Assembly (NCBI RefSeq): GCF_014054525.1
Contig: NZ_CP059564.1
Coordinates: forward strand, 630,357 to 694,356
DNA length: 64,000 bases
Source: Alysiella filiformis
GTDB lineage: Bacteria; Pseudomonadota; Gammaproteobacteria; Burkholderiales; Neisseriaceae
Direction of reading: 5' to 3'
Shown: one piece after another, positions 9,801 through 17,767 of the stretch
Layout of the letters: each line of letters begins with the position of its first letter
Position numbering within the stretch: position 1 is the stretch's first letter
The notes under the pieces: model-generated
Told to the model about the DNA's origin: nothing
The model's input: only the letters and a program-made list of their open reading frames with translations
Databases searched by the model: none
Position numbers and translations under genes: made by a program

Positions 9801-12800
9801 GTGCAAGAACCCAATATCACATTGAAATTAAACGACATTGCCATTATCAACCAACAAAGCCCCAATCAAATTGCCGTTTCAGGCAGCATTGCAGGTTTGG
9901 ATTCGGGCGAAACCATTGTGGGCAATGTGGTCAAATTGACGCTCAACGGCAAAACACACAATGCCACCGTTACAGGCAACACATTCAGCGCAAACATCGC
10001 CAAAACCGAATTTGCATTGGGCGACACGATACGCGCCGAAGCCAGCGTTCGCAATGGCGCAGAAAATGAAAGCACCGCCAACACATCGGGCAGCTATGTT
10101 TACGATGTCAGCGCGCCCACGCCCACGGTCAGCATAGGCGAAATTGGCACACAATACACCGTCAATGCCAGCCTGAAACAGCAAGCCAGCGTTGCCCTAC
10201 ACGGCACGGTGGATTACCCCAGCGATGTGCTTGAACAAGCCGTGAAAGTGGTTTTGACTTTGAACGGACAAACCATCAACGCCACCGTAGCAGGCAAAAC
10301 GTGGACGGCAAACGTGGCAGGCAGCCAACTTGCCGCCCAAGAAGGCGCAAACACGCTGACCGCCCAAGTTCGCGTTACCGACCAAGCGGGCAACACAGGC
10401 GAGGGCAACAATGTGGCGCATTTCCGCGTCATCACGCAAATTGCCGCGCCCGTGATTCAAGTGGACAACATCACCAACGACAACATCATCAACGCCCAAG
10501 AGGCGCAGTCTGGCACGATTACCGTTTCAGGCAGCGTTCAAAATGCGCGTAATAACGATAAAGTGGTGTTGAGTGTGGGCGGACAAGATTTCACAGGCAG
10601 CGTGCAAAACGGCAAATTCAACATTGGTGTGGACGCACAAAAGCTGTCTGAAAACCGCGACATCACAGCGACCGTAACCGCGACCGATACCGCAGGCAAC
10701 AGTCGTGTGGGCAGCCTGAAACACAGTTACAGCGTCATCAAAGACCTTGCCGCGCCCGTGATTCAAGTGGACAACATCACCAACGACAACATCATCAACG
10801 CACAAGAGGCGCAGTCTGGCACGATTACCGTTTCAGGCAGCGTTCAAAACGCGCGTGATAACGATAAAGTGGTGTTGAGTGTGGGCGGACAAGATTTCAC
10901 AGGCAGCGTGCAAAATGGCAAATTCAACATTGGTGTGGACGCACAGAAGCTGTCTGAAAACCGCGACATCACAGCGACCGTAACCGCGACCGACACCGCA
11001 GGCAACAGTCGTGTGGGCAGCCTGAAACACAGTTACAGCGTCATCAAAGACCTTGCCGCGCCCGTGATTCAAGTGGACAACATCACCAACGACAACATCA
11101 TCAACGCACAAGAGGCGCAGTCTGGCACGATTACCGTTTCAGGCAGCGTTCAGAATGCGCGCAATAACGATAAAGTGGTGTTGAGCGTGGGCGGACAAGA
11201 TTTCACAGGCAGCGTGCAAAATGGCAAATTCAACATTGGCGTGAACGCACAAAAATTGTCAGAAAACCGCGACATCACAGCGACCGTAACCGCGACCGAC
11301 ACCGCAGGCAACAGTCGTGTGGGCAGCCTGAAACACAGTTACAGCGTCATCAAAGACCTTGCCGCACCCGTGATTCAAGTGGACAACATCACCAACGACA
11401 ACATCATCAACGCACAAGAGGCGCAGTCTGGCACGATTACCGTTTCAGGCAGCGTTCAAAATGCGCGTGATAACGATAAAGTGGTGTTGAGCGTGGGCGG
11501 ACAAGATTTCACAGGCAGCGTGCAAAACGGCAAATTCAACATTGGCGTGAACGCACAAAAATTGTCTGAAAACCGCGACATCACAGCAACCGTAACCGCG
11601 ACCGACACCGCAGGCAACAGCAAAAATGCCAGCGCAAACAAAACCTACACCGTGGACACGCAAGCCCCACAAATCACTTTAACCCTCAACAAAGTGGACA
11701 CCATCAACGCCAAAAGCCCCAGCCAAATTGCCGTTTCAGGCAGCATTGGGGGCATGGGCGCAGGCGAAATCGTGGTGGATAATGTGGTCAAATTGACGCT
11801 CAACGGCAAAACGCACAATGCCACCGTTACAGGCAACACATTCAGCGCAAACATCGCCAAAACCGAATTTGCATTGGGCGACACCATTCGCGCCGAAGTG
11901 AACGTACGCGATGCAGCAGGCAATGTGGGCAGCGCCAACACATCAGGCAGCTACATTTACAATGTGAATGCACCCACGCCCCGCATTGAAATTGGCGAAA
12001 TTGGCACACAGCAAATCGTCAATGCCAGCCTGAAACAACAAAGCAGCGTCCAACTGAAAGGCACCTTGGATTATCCCGCCAACGTGTTGGCAAAAGACGT
12101 GAAAGTCGTTCTGACCCTCAACGGACAAACCATCAACGATGTACAAGTAACAGGCAAAACGTGGACGGCAAACGTTTCAGGCAGCCAACTTGCCGCCAAA
12201 GAAGGCAGTGCCAACACCCTAGCCGCCCAAATCAGCGTTACCGACACCGCAGGCAACACAGGCGAACAAACCGCCAGCAAAAACTACACCGTAGATACCC
12301 AATTTACCGCCAGCGTTTCATTGGAAGAAATCACAGGCGACAACCAAATCAACGCCAATGAAGCCAAAGAAAACATCATCATACGCGGACAAGCCACCAG
12401 CAACGAAGCCATTCAATCAGGCAAAGTGGTGCTGAATGTGGCAGGGGAAAACATCACCGTTGATTTGGACACAGAAGGCAGATTCAGCCACAGCATTGCA
12501 GGCAGCCAGTTGGTAAGCAGCAACAACAAAACCATCACCGCCGCCTTGCAAGCCCAAGATGCCGCAGGCAACACCGCCATCGCCCAAGCCAGCCAAACCT
12601 ACACCGCCAAACTGGATGCCGACCTAGCCCTACAATGGATAAGCATTGCAGGCGACAATGTGTTGAGTGCCGCCGAAGCAGGGGGCGAAGTGGAATTGTT
12701 CGGCATGATAACAGGCGAAGACGCGCTGCCTGCCATACCCGTTAAAATCAGCGTGGGCAATCAAACCTACACCGTAGAAACCTATCGCGATTTGCGTGTG

Positions 12801-15533
12801 GGCGTAATATTCAAACACAATGTACCCGCCAAAGACCTGCTGGCACTGACCGAGCGCAACATCAACGCCAGCATAGATACCATCAGCCGAGACGGTAAAG
12901 AACTGAAAGCATCAGCCAGCCAAAGCTACAAAGTGCTGGACAATGCCCAAGCCGATATTCGCATCACATCAATTGATACCGATAATTTGTTGTCCGCCAA
13001 CGAATTCAAGCTCAATCAAAATGATGAATACGTGTTACAAGGCAAATTGGCATTGGAAGACACCCTGTTTGCCAAATTCAAAAACATCAATGCGGTGGAC
13101 TATCTCCAAATCAACATTGGCGAACAAAGCTATGCCGCCAAAGTGAATATTTTGAATTACACCTTCTCATTGAAGTTAAAAGCACACGAATGGAATGCCT
13201 TGGCAGGCAAAGCCATCAACTACGATTTGGTGTTGGACGAACGGGTACATCAATTGGCGAGCGAGTTGATTGATATTCGCAACGAACCCGATACTTACTT
13301 TTTAGATGGTGTGCCAGTAGGTACCGATTATTTGGTCAAAAAGGTTGATGTGCCCAAATTTGATTCAAGCTGGGTTACTTTAAAAGGCGATGTTGTGGAT
13401 GGCGATGTCGGTCAATATACCGTCAAACCCATTGAATTGGCTAATAAAATGGTGGAAATAAAAGGCGTGGCAACAGGCACAGCCCAAGCCAACGACCCCG
13501 TAGAAATCCAAATTGGCAGCCAAATCCACCGTGTTGCATTAGACAGCAACAAAGCCTTTACCCTCAGCGTGAATGCCCAAGAATTGGCAGACAATGCCAG
13601 CAAAATGGTGTTGGCAACCTTAAACACCAAAGGTTTGGACGGTTCAAGCATTACCGTGGCAGATTCGCAGAATTATGTGGTGGCAGGTTCATACATCACA
13701 GATAAATTTGTGAGCGAACACAGCCATGTGGAATTGGAACGTTTGCCTTACTTCATTCGCGCTTTGGAATGGCAAACAGGTGGACATGATGGCGACAATT
13801 ACGTCAATCGTGTTGGCAAAGGTGCAACCATTGAATACCACTTTATGAGCAAAGCTGAAGCCCAAGCACGCCCCGATGGTAAAGCCGATGCCACACAAAC
13901 ACCTGAATTTTTTGATTACATTGATGCGAACAAACAAACCATTCGCGAGATGTTGCAACACATCAGCACCTACACCAACATCACGTTTAAAGAAACGGCC
14001 GACAGCAGCAAACGCATGGGCAAAATTGATTTTTACATGGAAGCCATTGTTGATGACAACCCCGATGACGATTTGTTTGAGGGGGGCTATGCCCATTCTG
14101 GCGGTTCGGTGCATTTGAATCAAAATCTGTATCAAAAAGACGATAAAACCTTGGCAAACAACGAGGGTTTCCTTACCGCATTGCATGAAACCTTGCATTC
14201 CTTGGGCTTGAAACACCCACGCGATTACGAATACCCCGATAAAACAGGCGTAGACATCTTGAATAAAGACGAAGATGTGCAAGGTTTAACGGTCATGTCG
14301 TATATGCAGCACGATACTTTGCGCGGTAAAGAGTCTTTGCGTTTGTTTGATTTGGCTTATTTGCATTATCGCTATGGGGTCAATCCCAATCAGCGTGCAG
14401 GCAATGATGTTTATACATTTAAAGACTTTAACCCTGTGAGCTTTGGCAATGATGTGTACATTTGGGACGGCGGTGGCATTGATACTTTTGATGCGTCCAA
14501 AGAAACAGACAAAGTGTATGTGGATTTGACCCCTGGTTCGTGGAATCATGTGGGGGTTAGGGGCAGTGCGGCTTCGCCCAATTATGGAATGCGTTTTGCG
14601 TATGCGGGTACGCGTTATGGCTATAATTTGGGTTTGGAAGGCAGCACCACCACCAGTCAGTTTTTTGATGTCCCCTATGACGCTACGCTGACGAATTGGG
14701 ACGTGATACGTCCAAAAGAGCAATCATTGACGCACATTACTTATCCTGACACCAAACAATCGTTTATTGGCTATGGCACGCAAATTGAAAACCTGATTGG
14801 CTCGGATTATGCCGATGTGTTGCGTGGCAATGCGGCTGATAACATGATTTATGGCGGTAAGGGCAACGACCGCCTAGAAGGTGGCGATGGCAATGATTTC
14901 CTTGATGGGGGCGAAGGCTATGACGGTTTATATGGTGGCAAGGGCGATGACATTTATGTGGTCAATGAACCAGGGGAATTTACCGTTGTTGAACGCGAAA
15001 ATGAAGGCAACGACACGGTTTACAGCTATGTGGATTATGTGGGGTTGAGCAACACGGGCTTGAATGTCAATGTGGAAAATCTGCGTTTGTTGGGCGAGGC
15101 GAAAAAAGGTTTTGGCAATGATTTGGACAACATCATTCAGGGCAATGCACAAGACAATATTTTGGAAGGACGCGGTGGCAACGATATTCTTTATGGCGAG
15201 GCTGGCAATGACCGCTTGGACGGCGGCGAGGGCAACGATACCTTGTATGGCGGCAAGGGCGCAGACACTTTTGTGTTGAGCAGCCTGCTGGAAGTTGATG
15301 TGGACACCATCAAAGATTTTGTGGTGGGCGAAGACATCATTGAACTTCGTGCCTCTGTGTTTGGCTCATTGCGTAATGGCATGAGTGATTTCAACGACTA
15401 CATGAAATTTGATAAAGCCTCTGGCAAATTGTTCTACGATGCCGATGGCACGGGAGGTGGCGCGGCGGTTCACGTTGCCACTTTGGAGGGCAAAATTGAT
15501 GAGTTGTTGAGCAGCAGCTTCCAAATTGTGTAG
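3867..15533 (+). CDS. Giant RTX adhesin with C-terminal metzincin protease motif
   Basis: A 3,888-residue protein, probably exported by a type I system to the cell surface or medium. In order it has: a BapA/LapF-type N-terminal prefix domain (1-130) ending in a small-residue hydrophobic linker; a proline-rich stalk (about 160-565) of 6-residue units such as TPSNPV; some twenty Ig-like domains of about 100 residues; a zinc site HETLHSLGLKH (H3440-H3450) with a downstream VMSYM Met-turn; and RTX nonapeptides (GGKGNDRLEGGDGND) leading to a serralysin-type C-terminus. ATG 3867 is chosen because GGAG lies ten bases upstream; an upstream TTG is possible but weak. No transporter genes are nearby. 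Adhesin plus protease in one chain is the odd point. Family call is secure, proteolysis inferred. Confidence 0.92.
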   Translation: MASYTLKVIHNGQTEQMLLANNHGARVRAEKNTQYQLFDENGRLIEQPLVEQIGNDLWVYAKESDGMPELVLQDFVNQSPIWDWQQVVQSGNSLMTGGGDVAAATLPETVAAVKASQVASTSAAGLSGGQVAALAGLAALGVGAAVAGGGGGSDKANETNASNTPTAPSNPATPSNPTAPSNPATPNTQVTPNTQVTPSNPVTPSNPVTPSNPVTPSNPVTPSNPVTPSNPVTPSNPVTPSNPVTPSNPVTPSNPTVPNNPVTPSNPVTPSNPVTPSNPVTPSNPVTPSNPVTPSNPVTPSNPVTPSNPVTPSNPVTPSNPVTPSNPTVPSNPVTPSNPTVPSNPATPSNPATPSNPVTPSNPVTPSNPVTPSNPVTPSNPTVPSNPATPSNPATPSNPATPSNPATPSNPVTPSNPVTPSNPVTPSNPVTPSNPAVPNNPVTPSNPTAPSNPATPSNPATPSNPATPSNPVTPSNPVTPSNPATPVNPTTPVNPTTPVNPTTPVNPTTPVNPTTPVNPTTPVNPTTPVNPTAPTNPTAPTNPTAPTNPTTPTLPTAPTPTPPAPPAKPLLAPEVSIHEIQPIHSRNQSGSTKLSGSLNVQNEGDDIAVAVTVQFGEQKLVANVAQDKKTWSLVVQNEDLAYAQGNPKVSVFASVSRDGATAETSSTSRHYQVDTKLSEPEIVVVQGLPDMTQGLIADEYTLSGSLNGVDTDVVRTDVWAQINGKPHHAKVTGNTWTLTLPSSELNTNVGEGSLNLHVQVQDKAGNVRDGKVFTEHYTVAAAKPTAEAYEPEIQITHVEVVNQENIKDGVIRIAGKSVVHNADSALHQDMIAVEVQVNDQTFAATAKSDLFGTWEVAIPEAVITQKQGDNSMKAIMRLSAPANKEADSTVAFKVDTHISAPTVTLDEVPQIINQKSLENQDITLRGTVSNPDNDIQSHQVEVDIAGVKRLAQVEGNQWHLTVGTQDLAKQQGENQISVKAIATDMMGNSKASEWLSRTYVVDTKITAPDVLLWSEPIVVNTNKARYPVVLSGSLNHVDTESQKVEVWVKHNDGTAQKAQLDGNTWTYNLPALGDNAQQGTHQVQVYATASDAAGNTATSATATGTFHVDTILHTPLITIDPVPDINQSQVNQTYVIQGKVTERGEETFGKIIQVRINDKTYTADLVGERWSVQVSGSDLASKVGKNTVLAWLEQYHDAAGNSANGSALTYNAEYNVIADTAPPATPVVPVQPLNKPEIGFNPINLINKEALAGKTLLSGSLNLNNTDLSNVEIEVLVGKGHKANIAPDQKSWHLLIDNSELAQQQGDITARVRVSIVGNNGLIERTTAHAKYHVDTEIRTPAVDLAPPLHNLNQDDVAKAHTLSGSLYDLDDDLQNKTVELTLNGQAIDAPIAINGNKWHVDLSGRQLTAQQGSNTLAVKATVTDDAGNRATSKVFEHTYQVDTDLAKPTVQIKPITVINQSKAEQMQTISGSINGLQEDARAEISVAINDTGTPKIATWKDRNTWEIKLSGSELASQQGQNTLNIQTQVSDNAGNRLTMNDTATYTVDTRIGIPQVQVQTADFKKSALGESYTISGSIVGMDEGDTVSSLAVVVNGYIVESQNVKVQGNTWTASNIPTTSLFVPDEHTATMPNEITLSVHTRDEAGNESGGTVAHVINVINDGYNSPLNQPSIGLNDIATINANNLSGKTLLSGSLNLNNSHLNKREIIIKVGETTHKLTVEEGATSWSYELPNRELAKVQGNNSIQVDIHLSKNDVTAHNSTSKTYLVDTQLAVPVLEISDIARINQAALDKPQILSGKIIADADANHEVWVSINGGAARPAQVNGNVWTLAGLTGRDLVGNQGENRISLTATSRDEAGNVQTATPVHKTYLVDTEIAEPIIKVDNITHDNIINIKEAANSAITVSGSVQNARHGDKVVVRVGEQDFETTVQNGKFSLAVNAKMLAERSDITVSVTATDDADNSREGSLKHVYQVNVQEPNITLKLNDIAIINQQSPNQIAVSGSIAGLDSGETIVGNVVKLTLNGKTHNATVTGNTFSANIAKTEFALGDTIRAEASVRNGAENESTANTSGSYVYDVSAPTPTVSIGEIGTQYTVNASLKQQASVALHGTVDYPSDVLEQAVKVVLTLNGQTINATVAGKTWTANVAGSQLAAQEGANTLTAQVRVTDQAGNTGEGNNVAHFRVITQIAAPVIQVDNITNDNIINAQEAQSGTITVSGSVQNARNNDKVVLSVGGQDFTGSVQNGKFNIGVDAQKLSENRDITATVTATDTAGNSRVGSLKHSYSVIKDLAAPVIQVDNITNDNIINAQEAQSGTITVSGSVQNARDNDKVVLSVGGQDFTGSVQNGKFNIGVDAQKLSENRDITATVTATDTAGNSRVGSLKHSYSVIKDLAAPVIQVDNITNDNIINAQEAQSGTITVSGSVQNARNNDKVVLSVGGQDFTGSVQNGKFNIGVNAQKLSENRDITATVTATDTAGNSRVGSLKHSYSVIKDLAAPVIQVDNITNDNIINAQEAQSGTITVSGSVQNARDNDKVVLSVGGQDFTGSVQNGKFNIGVNAQKLSENRDITATVTATDTAGNSKNASANKTYTVDTQAPQITLTLNKVDTINAKSPSQIAVSGSIGGMGAGEIVVDNVVKLTLNGKTHNATVTGNTFSANIAKTEFALGDTIRAEVNVRDAAGNVGSANTSGSYIYNVNAPTPRIEIGEIGTQQIVNASLKQQSSVQLKGTLDYPANVLAKDVKVVLTLNGQTINDVQVTGKTWTANVSGSQLAAKEGSANTLAAQISVTDTAGNTGEQTASKNYTVDTQFTASVSLEEITGDNQINANEAKENIIIRGQATSNEAIQSGKVVLNVAGENITVDLDTEGRFSHSIAGSQLVSSNNKTITAALQAQDAAGNTAIAQASQTYTAKLDADLALQWISIAGDNVLSAAEAGGEVELFGMITGEDALPAIPVKISVGNQTYTVETYRDLRVGVIFKHNVPAKDLLALTERNINASIDTISRDGKELKASASQSYKVLDNAQADIRITSIDTDNLLSANEFKLNQNDEYVLQGKLALEDTLFAKFKNINAVDYLQINIGEQSYAAKVNILNYTFSLKLKAHEWNALAGKAINYDLVLDERVHQLASELIDIRNEPDTYFLDGVPVGTDYLVKKVDVPKFDSSWVTLKGDVVDGDVGQYTVKPIELANKMVEIKGVATGTAQANDPVEIQIGSQIHRVALDSNKAFTLSVNAQELADNASKMVLATLNTKGLDGSSITVADSQNYVVAGSYITDKFVSEHSHVELERLPYFIRALEWQTGGHDGDNYVNRVGKGATIEYHFMSKAEAQARPDGKADATQTPEFFDYIDANKQTIREMLQHISTYTNITFKETADSSKRMGKIDFYMEAIVDDNPDDDLFEGGYAHSGGSVHLNQNLYQKDDKTLANNEGFLTALHETLHSLGLKHPRDYEYPDKTGVDILNKDEDVQGLTVMSYMQHDTLRGKESLRLFDLAYLHYRYGVNPNQRAGNDVYTFKDFNPVSFGNDVYIWDGGGIDTFDASKETDKVYVDLTPGSWNHVGVRGSAASPNYGMRFAYAGTRYGYNLGLEGSTTTSQFFDVPYDATLTNWDVIRPKEQSLTHITYPDTKQSFIGYGTQIENLIGSDYADVLRGNAADNMIYGGKGNDRLEGGDGNDFLDGGEGYDGLYGGKGDDIYVVNEPGEFTVVERENEGNDTVYSYVDYVGLSNTGLNVNVENLRLLGEAKKGFGNDLDNIIQGNAQDNILEGRGGNDILYGEAGNDRLDGGEGNDTLYGGKGADTFVLSSLLEVDVDTIKDFVVGEDIIELRASVFGSLRNGMSDFNDYMKFDKASGKLFYDADGTGGGAAVHVATLEGKIDELLSSSFQIV
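4350..5540 (+). repeat. 18-bp tandem repeat array (PSNPVT stalk)
   Basis: About 65 tandem 18-bp units inside the adhesin gene. Most encode PSNPVT or PSNPAT, later PVNPTT and finally TNPTAP. Synonymous and single-residue changes separate units, and runs of identical neighbours show recent copying. The unit length is a multiple of three, so changes in copy number keep the frame. The array is also open on the opposite strand, which is a composition effect. Confidence 0.95.
10441..11650 (+). repeat. Four near-identical 306-bp Ig-domain repeats
   Basis: The sequence CGTGATTCAAGTGGAC recurs at 10451, 10757, 11063 and 11369, an exact period of 306 bp (102 residues). The units differ at only a few positions, such as NN/DN in the ARNNDK motif and VDAQ/VNAQ. 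This points to recent tandem duplication or gene conversion inside the adhesin stalk. Confidence 0.95.
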
Positions 15534-15542
15534 GATTGGGCG

Positions 15543-15589
15543 TTTCAGGCAGCCTGAAAAGGTTGGACAAAAGTTTCAGGCTGCCTGAA
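15543..15589. terminator. Paired DUS hairpin after the adhesin gene
   Basis: Two complete uptake sequences, TTTCAGGCAGCCTGAA (15543-15558) and TTTCAGGCTGCCTGAA (15574-15589), can pair with each other. They begin ten bases after the adhesin stop codon. Paired DUS commonly act as terminators in Neisseriaceae; there is no strong T-run here, so the terminator role is less certain. Confidence 0.5.
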
Positions 15590-15707
15590 TGCTATGTACC
15601 AAATAGGCAAAAGCGATAATCTCATTTCGCCCCTTGAATTATTGTCCAGAAAGCCTTATCTTAAACACCCAATTAACCCTTACCCTGATTTTTTGAAAGG
15701 AACAACA

Positions 15708-16040
15708 ATGAGCGACAAAATTGTTCAAATTACCGATGCCAATTTCCAAGAAGAAATTTTAAATTCATCTTTGCCTGTGTTGCTGGATTTTTGGGCGCCA
15801 TGGTGTGCGCCTTGCCGCATGGTACTGCCCATTTTGGAGCAGTTGGCTGATGAATTGGACGGCAAAGTGAAAATCGCCAAAATGAATGTTGATGAAAATC
15901 AAGTCATTCCTGTTCAATTTGGCATTCGCAGCATTCCCACGATGATGGTTTTCCAAAATGGCAACAAAGTGGCAGAACGCCCAGGTGCTTTGCCCAAACC
16001 CCAATTGGAAGCGTTTATCAAAGCATCGATTCAAGCGTAA
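15708..16040 (+). CDS. trxA: Thioredoxin
   Basis: A 110-residue cytoplasmic thiol-disulfide oxidoreductase of the usual thioredoxin length. The active site reads WCAPC within LLDFWAPWCAPCRM, so alanine replaces the glycine of the classic WCGPC. The cis-proline region is IRSIPTMMVF. The frame is open 38 codons upstream, but the ATG at 15708 is preferred because GAAAGGAACAACA precedes it and the protein then matches the family N-terminus. It stands alone between the adhesin and nudE and is followed by a DUS-pair terminator. Confidence 0.95.
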   Translation: MSDKIVQITDANFQEEILNSSLPVLLDFWAPWCAPCRMVLPILEQLADELDGKVKIAKMNVDENQVIPVQFGIRSIPTMMVFQNGNKVAERPGALPKPQLEAFIKASIQA

Positions 16041-16055
16041 TTGCAGTTTTTGCGA

Positions 16056-16091
16056 AAAAAGCTGCCTGAAAACCGATTCAGGCAGCTTTTT
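16056..16091 (+). terminator. DUS-pair terminator after trxA
   Basis: GCTGCCTGAA (16061-16070) pairs with TTCAGGCAGC (16077-16086) across a 6-base loop, flanked by an A-run before and a T-run after the stem. This is a classic intrinsic terminator built from inverted uptake sequences. Confidence 0.85.
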
Positions 16092-16189
16092 GTTGCGTGT
16101 TTCCGAAAGAAAATTTCATTGCGTTTGCCCAAATTGGGGATAAAAGAGCGTACAATTCTTCTAATCAATTACATGGTACAACATTGGCG

Positions 16190-16744
16190 ATGATTCTGAA
16201 TAACAATAAACCCCTGCCCGAAATTTTGGGCGTGCGCGTGGTGGCAGAAACCCGCATTTTTCAAGTACAAGCGGTGGATTTGCGTTTTGACAACGGCGCA
16301 TTGCGAACCTATGAACGGCTCACACCCAATCGCAAACCTTCGGTCATGGTGTTGCCGATTGATGGCGATGATTTGCTGATGGTGCGCGAATATGCCGTTG
16401 GCGCACAACGCTACGAATTGGGCTTTGTGAAAGGCTTGATTGACGCTGGCGAAACCCCAGCACAAGCCGCCAACCGCGAATTGCAAGAAGAAATCGGCTT
16501 GGGTGCCAAGCAGATTCGGTTTTTGCGCCAAATTTATGCCAATCCCAGCCACATGTATGGTGTGATGGACGTTTTTGTGGCACAAGATTTGTATCCCGCC
16601 AAATTGGAAGGCGATGAGCCTGAACCGCTTGAAATTGTGCGTGTGCCAATCAGCCAAATTGATGATTTGATTGATAATCCCCAATTTGGCGATGCGCGTG
16701 TTTTGAGCGCATTGATGTTGTTGCAGCGTTTTCAGGCAGCCTGA
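16190..16744 (+). CDS. nudE: ADP-compound Nudix hydrolase NudE
   Basis: Likely hydrolyses ADP-ribose, Ap3A and NADH. The 184 residues match NudE length (186 in E. coli). The Nudix box reads GLIDAGETPAQAANRELQEEIG, with the REhxEE core (RELQEE) intact. It is preceded by the NudE-like N-terminal strand region (PEILGVRVVAETRIFQVQ). The start at ATG 16190 removes a 31-codon extension without family likeness; its ribosome site is weak. The last codons and stop (CAG GCA GCC TGA) lie within an uptake sequence, giving a C-terminal FQAA. Confidence 0.88.
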   Translation: MILNNNKPLPEILGVRVVAETRIFQVQAVDLRFDNGALRTYERLTPNRKPSVMVLPIDGDDLLMVREYAVGAQRYELGFVKGLIDAGETPAQAANRELQEEIGLGAKQIRFLRQIYANPSHMYGVMDVFVAQDLYPAKLEGDEPEPLEIVRVPISQIDDLIDNPQFGDARVLSALMLLQRFQAA

Positions 16745-16782
16745 AAAGCCATTTTTAAAATAGAAACCAGTGAGATTGAACA

Positions 16783-17643
16783 ATGTTAAGCAAAATCAGT
16801 GAACAATTAGATAAACTCTCTGCCGCCGAACGCAAAGTTGCCGAAGTGGCACTTGCCGAACCCAAATGGTTTGTTCATGCTGCCGTGGCGGAAATTGCCG
16901 AACGTGCTGGTGTGTCGCAACCCACCGTGATTCGTTTTTGTCGCAGCATGGATTTTAGCGGGCTGCCCGAATTTAAATTGGCACTTTCGGTGAGCATCAG
17001 CCAATCGGGTTTGCCCTATGTTCATGCCGAGCTGAATATTGACGACAGCATGGGCGATGTGATGGAAAAAGTGTTGGGCAACACCGCCGCCGCTTTGTTG
17101 GGCGCGCGCCGCAGCCTAGACCAAACCGAATTGGAACGCGCCATTTCATTGCTTACCCACGCGCGGCGCATTGAATTTTATGGCGTGGGCAATTCGGGCA
17201 TTGTGGCGCAAGATGCACAGCACAAATTTTTCCGATTTGGCATTTCCACGGTGGCGTATGCCGACACGCACATTCAGCTTATGGCGGCGGCGGTGTTGAG
17301 TCCGCAAGATGTGTTGGTGGTGATTTCCAATTCGGGTTCATCAATTGAAATTTTGGACGCGGTGAGCATTGCCAAAGAAAATGGCGCACAAGTCATTGTG
17401 ATTACACGCCACGACAGCCCTTTGGCACAAATGGGCGATTGCGTTTTGACCGTTGCCGTGCAAGAAGACAGCAGCCGCTACACGCCCATGGTGTCGCGTT
17501 TGCTGCAACTGGCGGTGGTGGACATTTTGGCGATTGGCTTGGCATTGCGTTTGGGCGAAACGGTCAGCTTTAAGCTGGAAAAGGGCAAACAGAGCATTCA
17601 TCGCCACCGTTTGAACGAAGAGCAGGATTTGTTGAACGATTAA
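16783..17643 (+). CDS. hexR: RpiR-family regulator, probable HexR
   Basis: A 286-residue transcription factor. The N-terminus has the RpiR-type helix-turn-helix (VAEIAERAGVSQPTVIRFCRSMDFSGLPEFK, about residues 35-70). The C-terminal SIS sugar-phosphate domain (about 125-260) contains the phosphate loop VVISNSGSSIEI. HexR senses 2-keto-3-deoxy-6-phosphogluconate and controls central sugar metabolism, including eda. An eda gene with a possible HexR box lies 26 kb away in this window. The close match to HexR in length and motifs makes the name likely. It is single-gene, followed by a hairpin. Confidence 0.88.
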   Translation: MLSKISEQLDKLSAAERKVAEVALAEPKWFVHAAVAEIAERAGVSQPTVIRFCRSMDFSGLPEFKLALSVSISQSGLPYVHAELNIDDSMGDVMEKVLGNTAAALLGARRSLDQTELERAISLLTHARRIEFYGVGNSGIVAQDAQHKFFRFGISTVAYADTHIQLMAAAVLSPQDVLVVISNSGSSIEILDAVSIAKENGAQVIVITRHDSPLAQMGDCVLTVAVQEDSSRYTPMVSRLLQLAVVDILAIGLALRLGETVSFKLEKGKQSIHRHRLNEEQDLLND

Positions 17644-17721
17644 GAATCCGAGTTCATCATCTGAATGGCTTTTTGTGCCAAATATGTTCAATATTGGCAT
17701 AAAAAGCAGCCTGAAAACCAA

Positions 17722-17744
17722 AGGGCAGATATGAAATCTGCCCT
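17722..17744. terminator. Bidirectional hairpin between hexR and the L,D-transpeptidase gene
   Basis: AGGGCAGAT (17722-17730) pairs with ATCTGCCCT (17736-17744). It lies between two convergent genes. The same arm occurs inside family A repeats, so this terminator seems derived from that repeat. Confidence 0.6.
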
Positions 17745-17767
17745 GTTTAACCCAATTCAATTTAACC

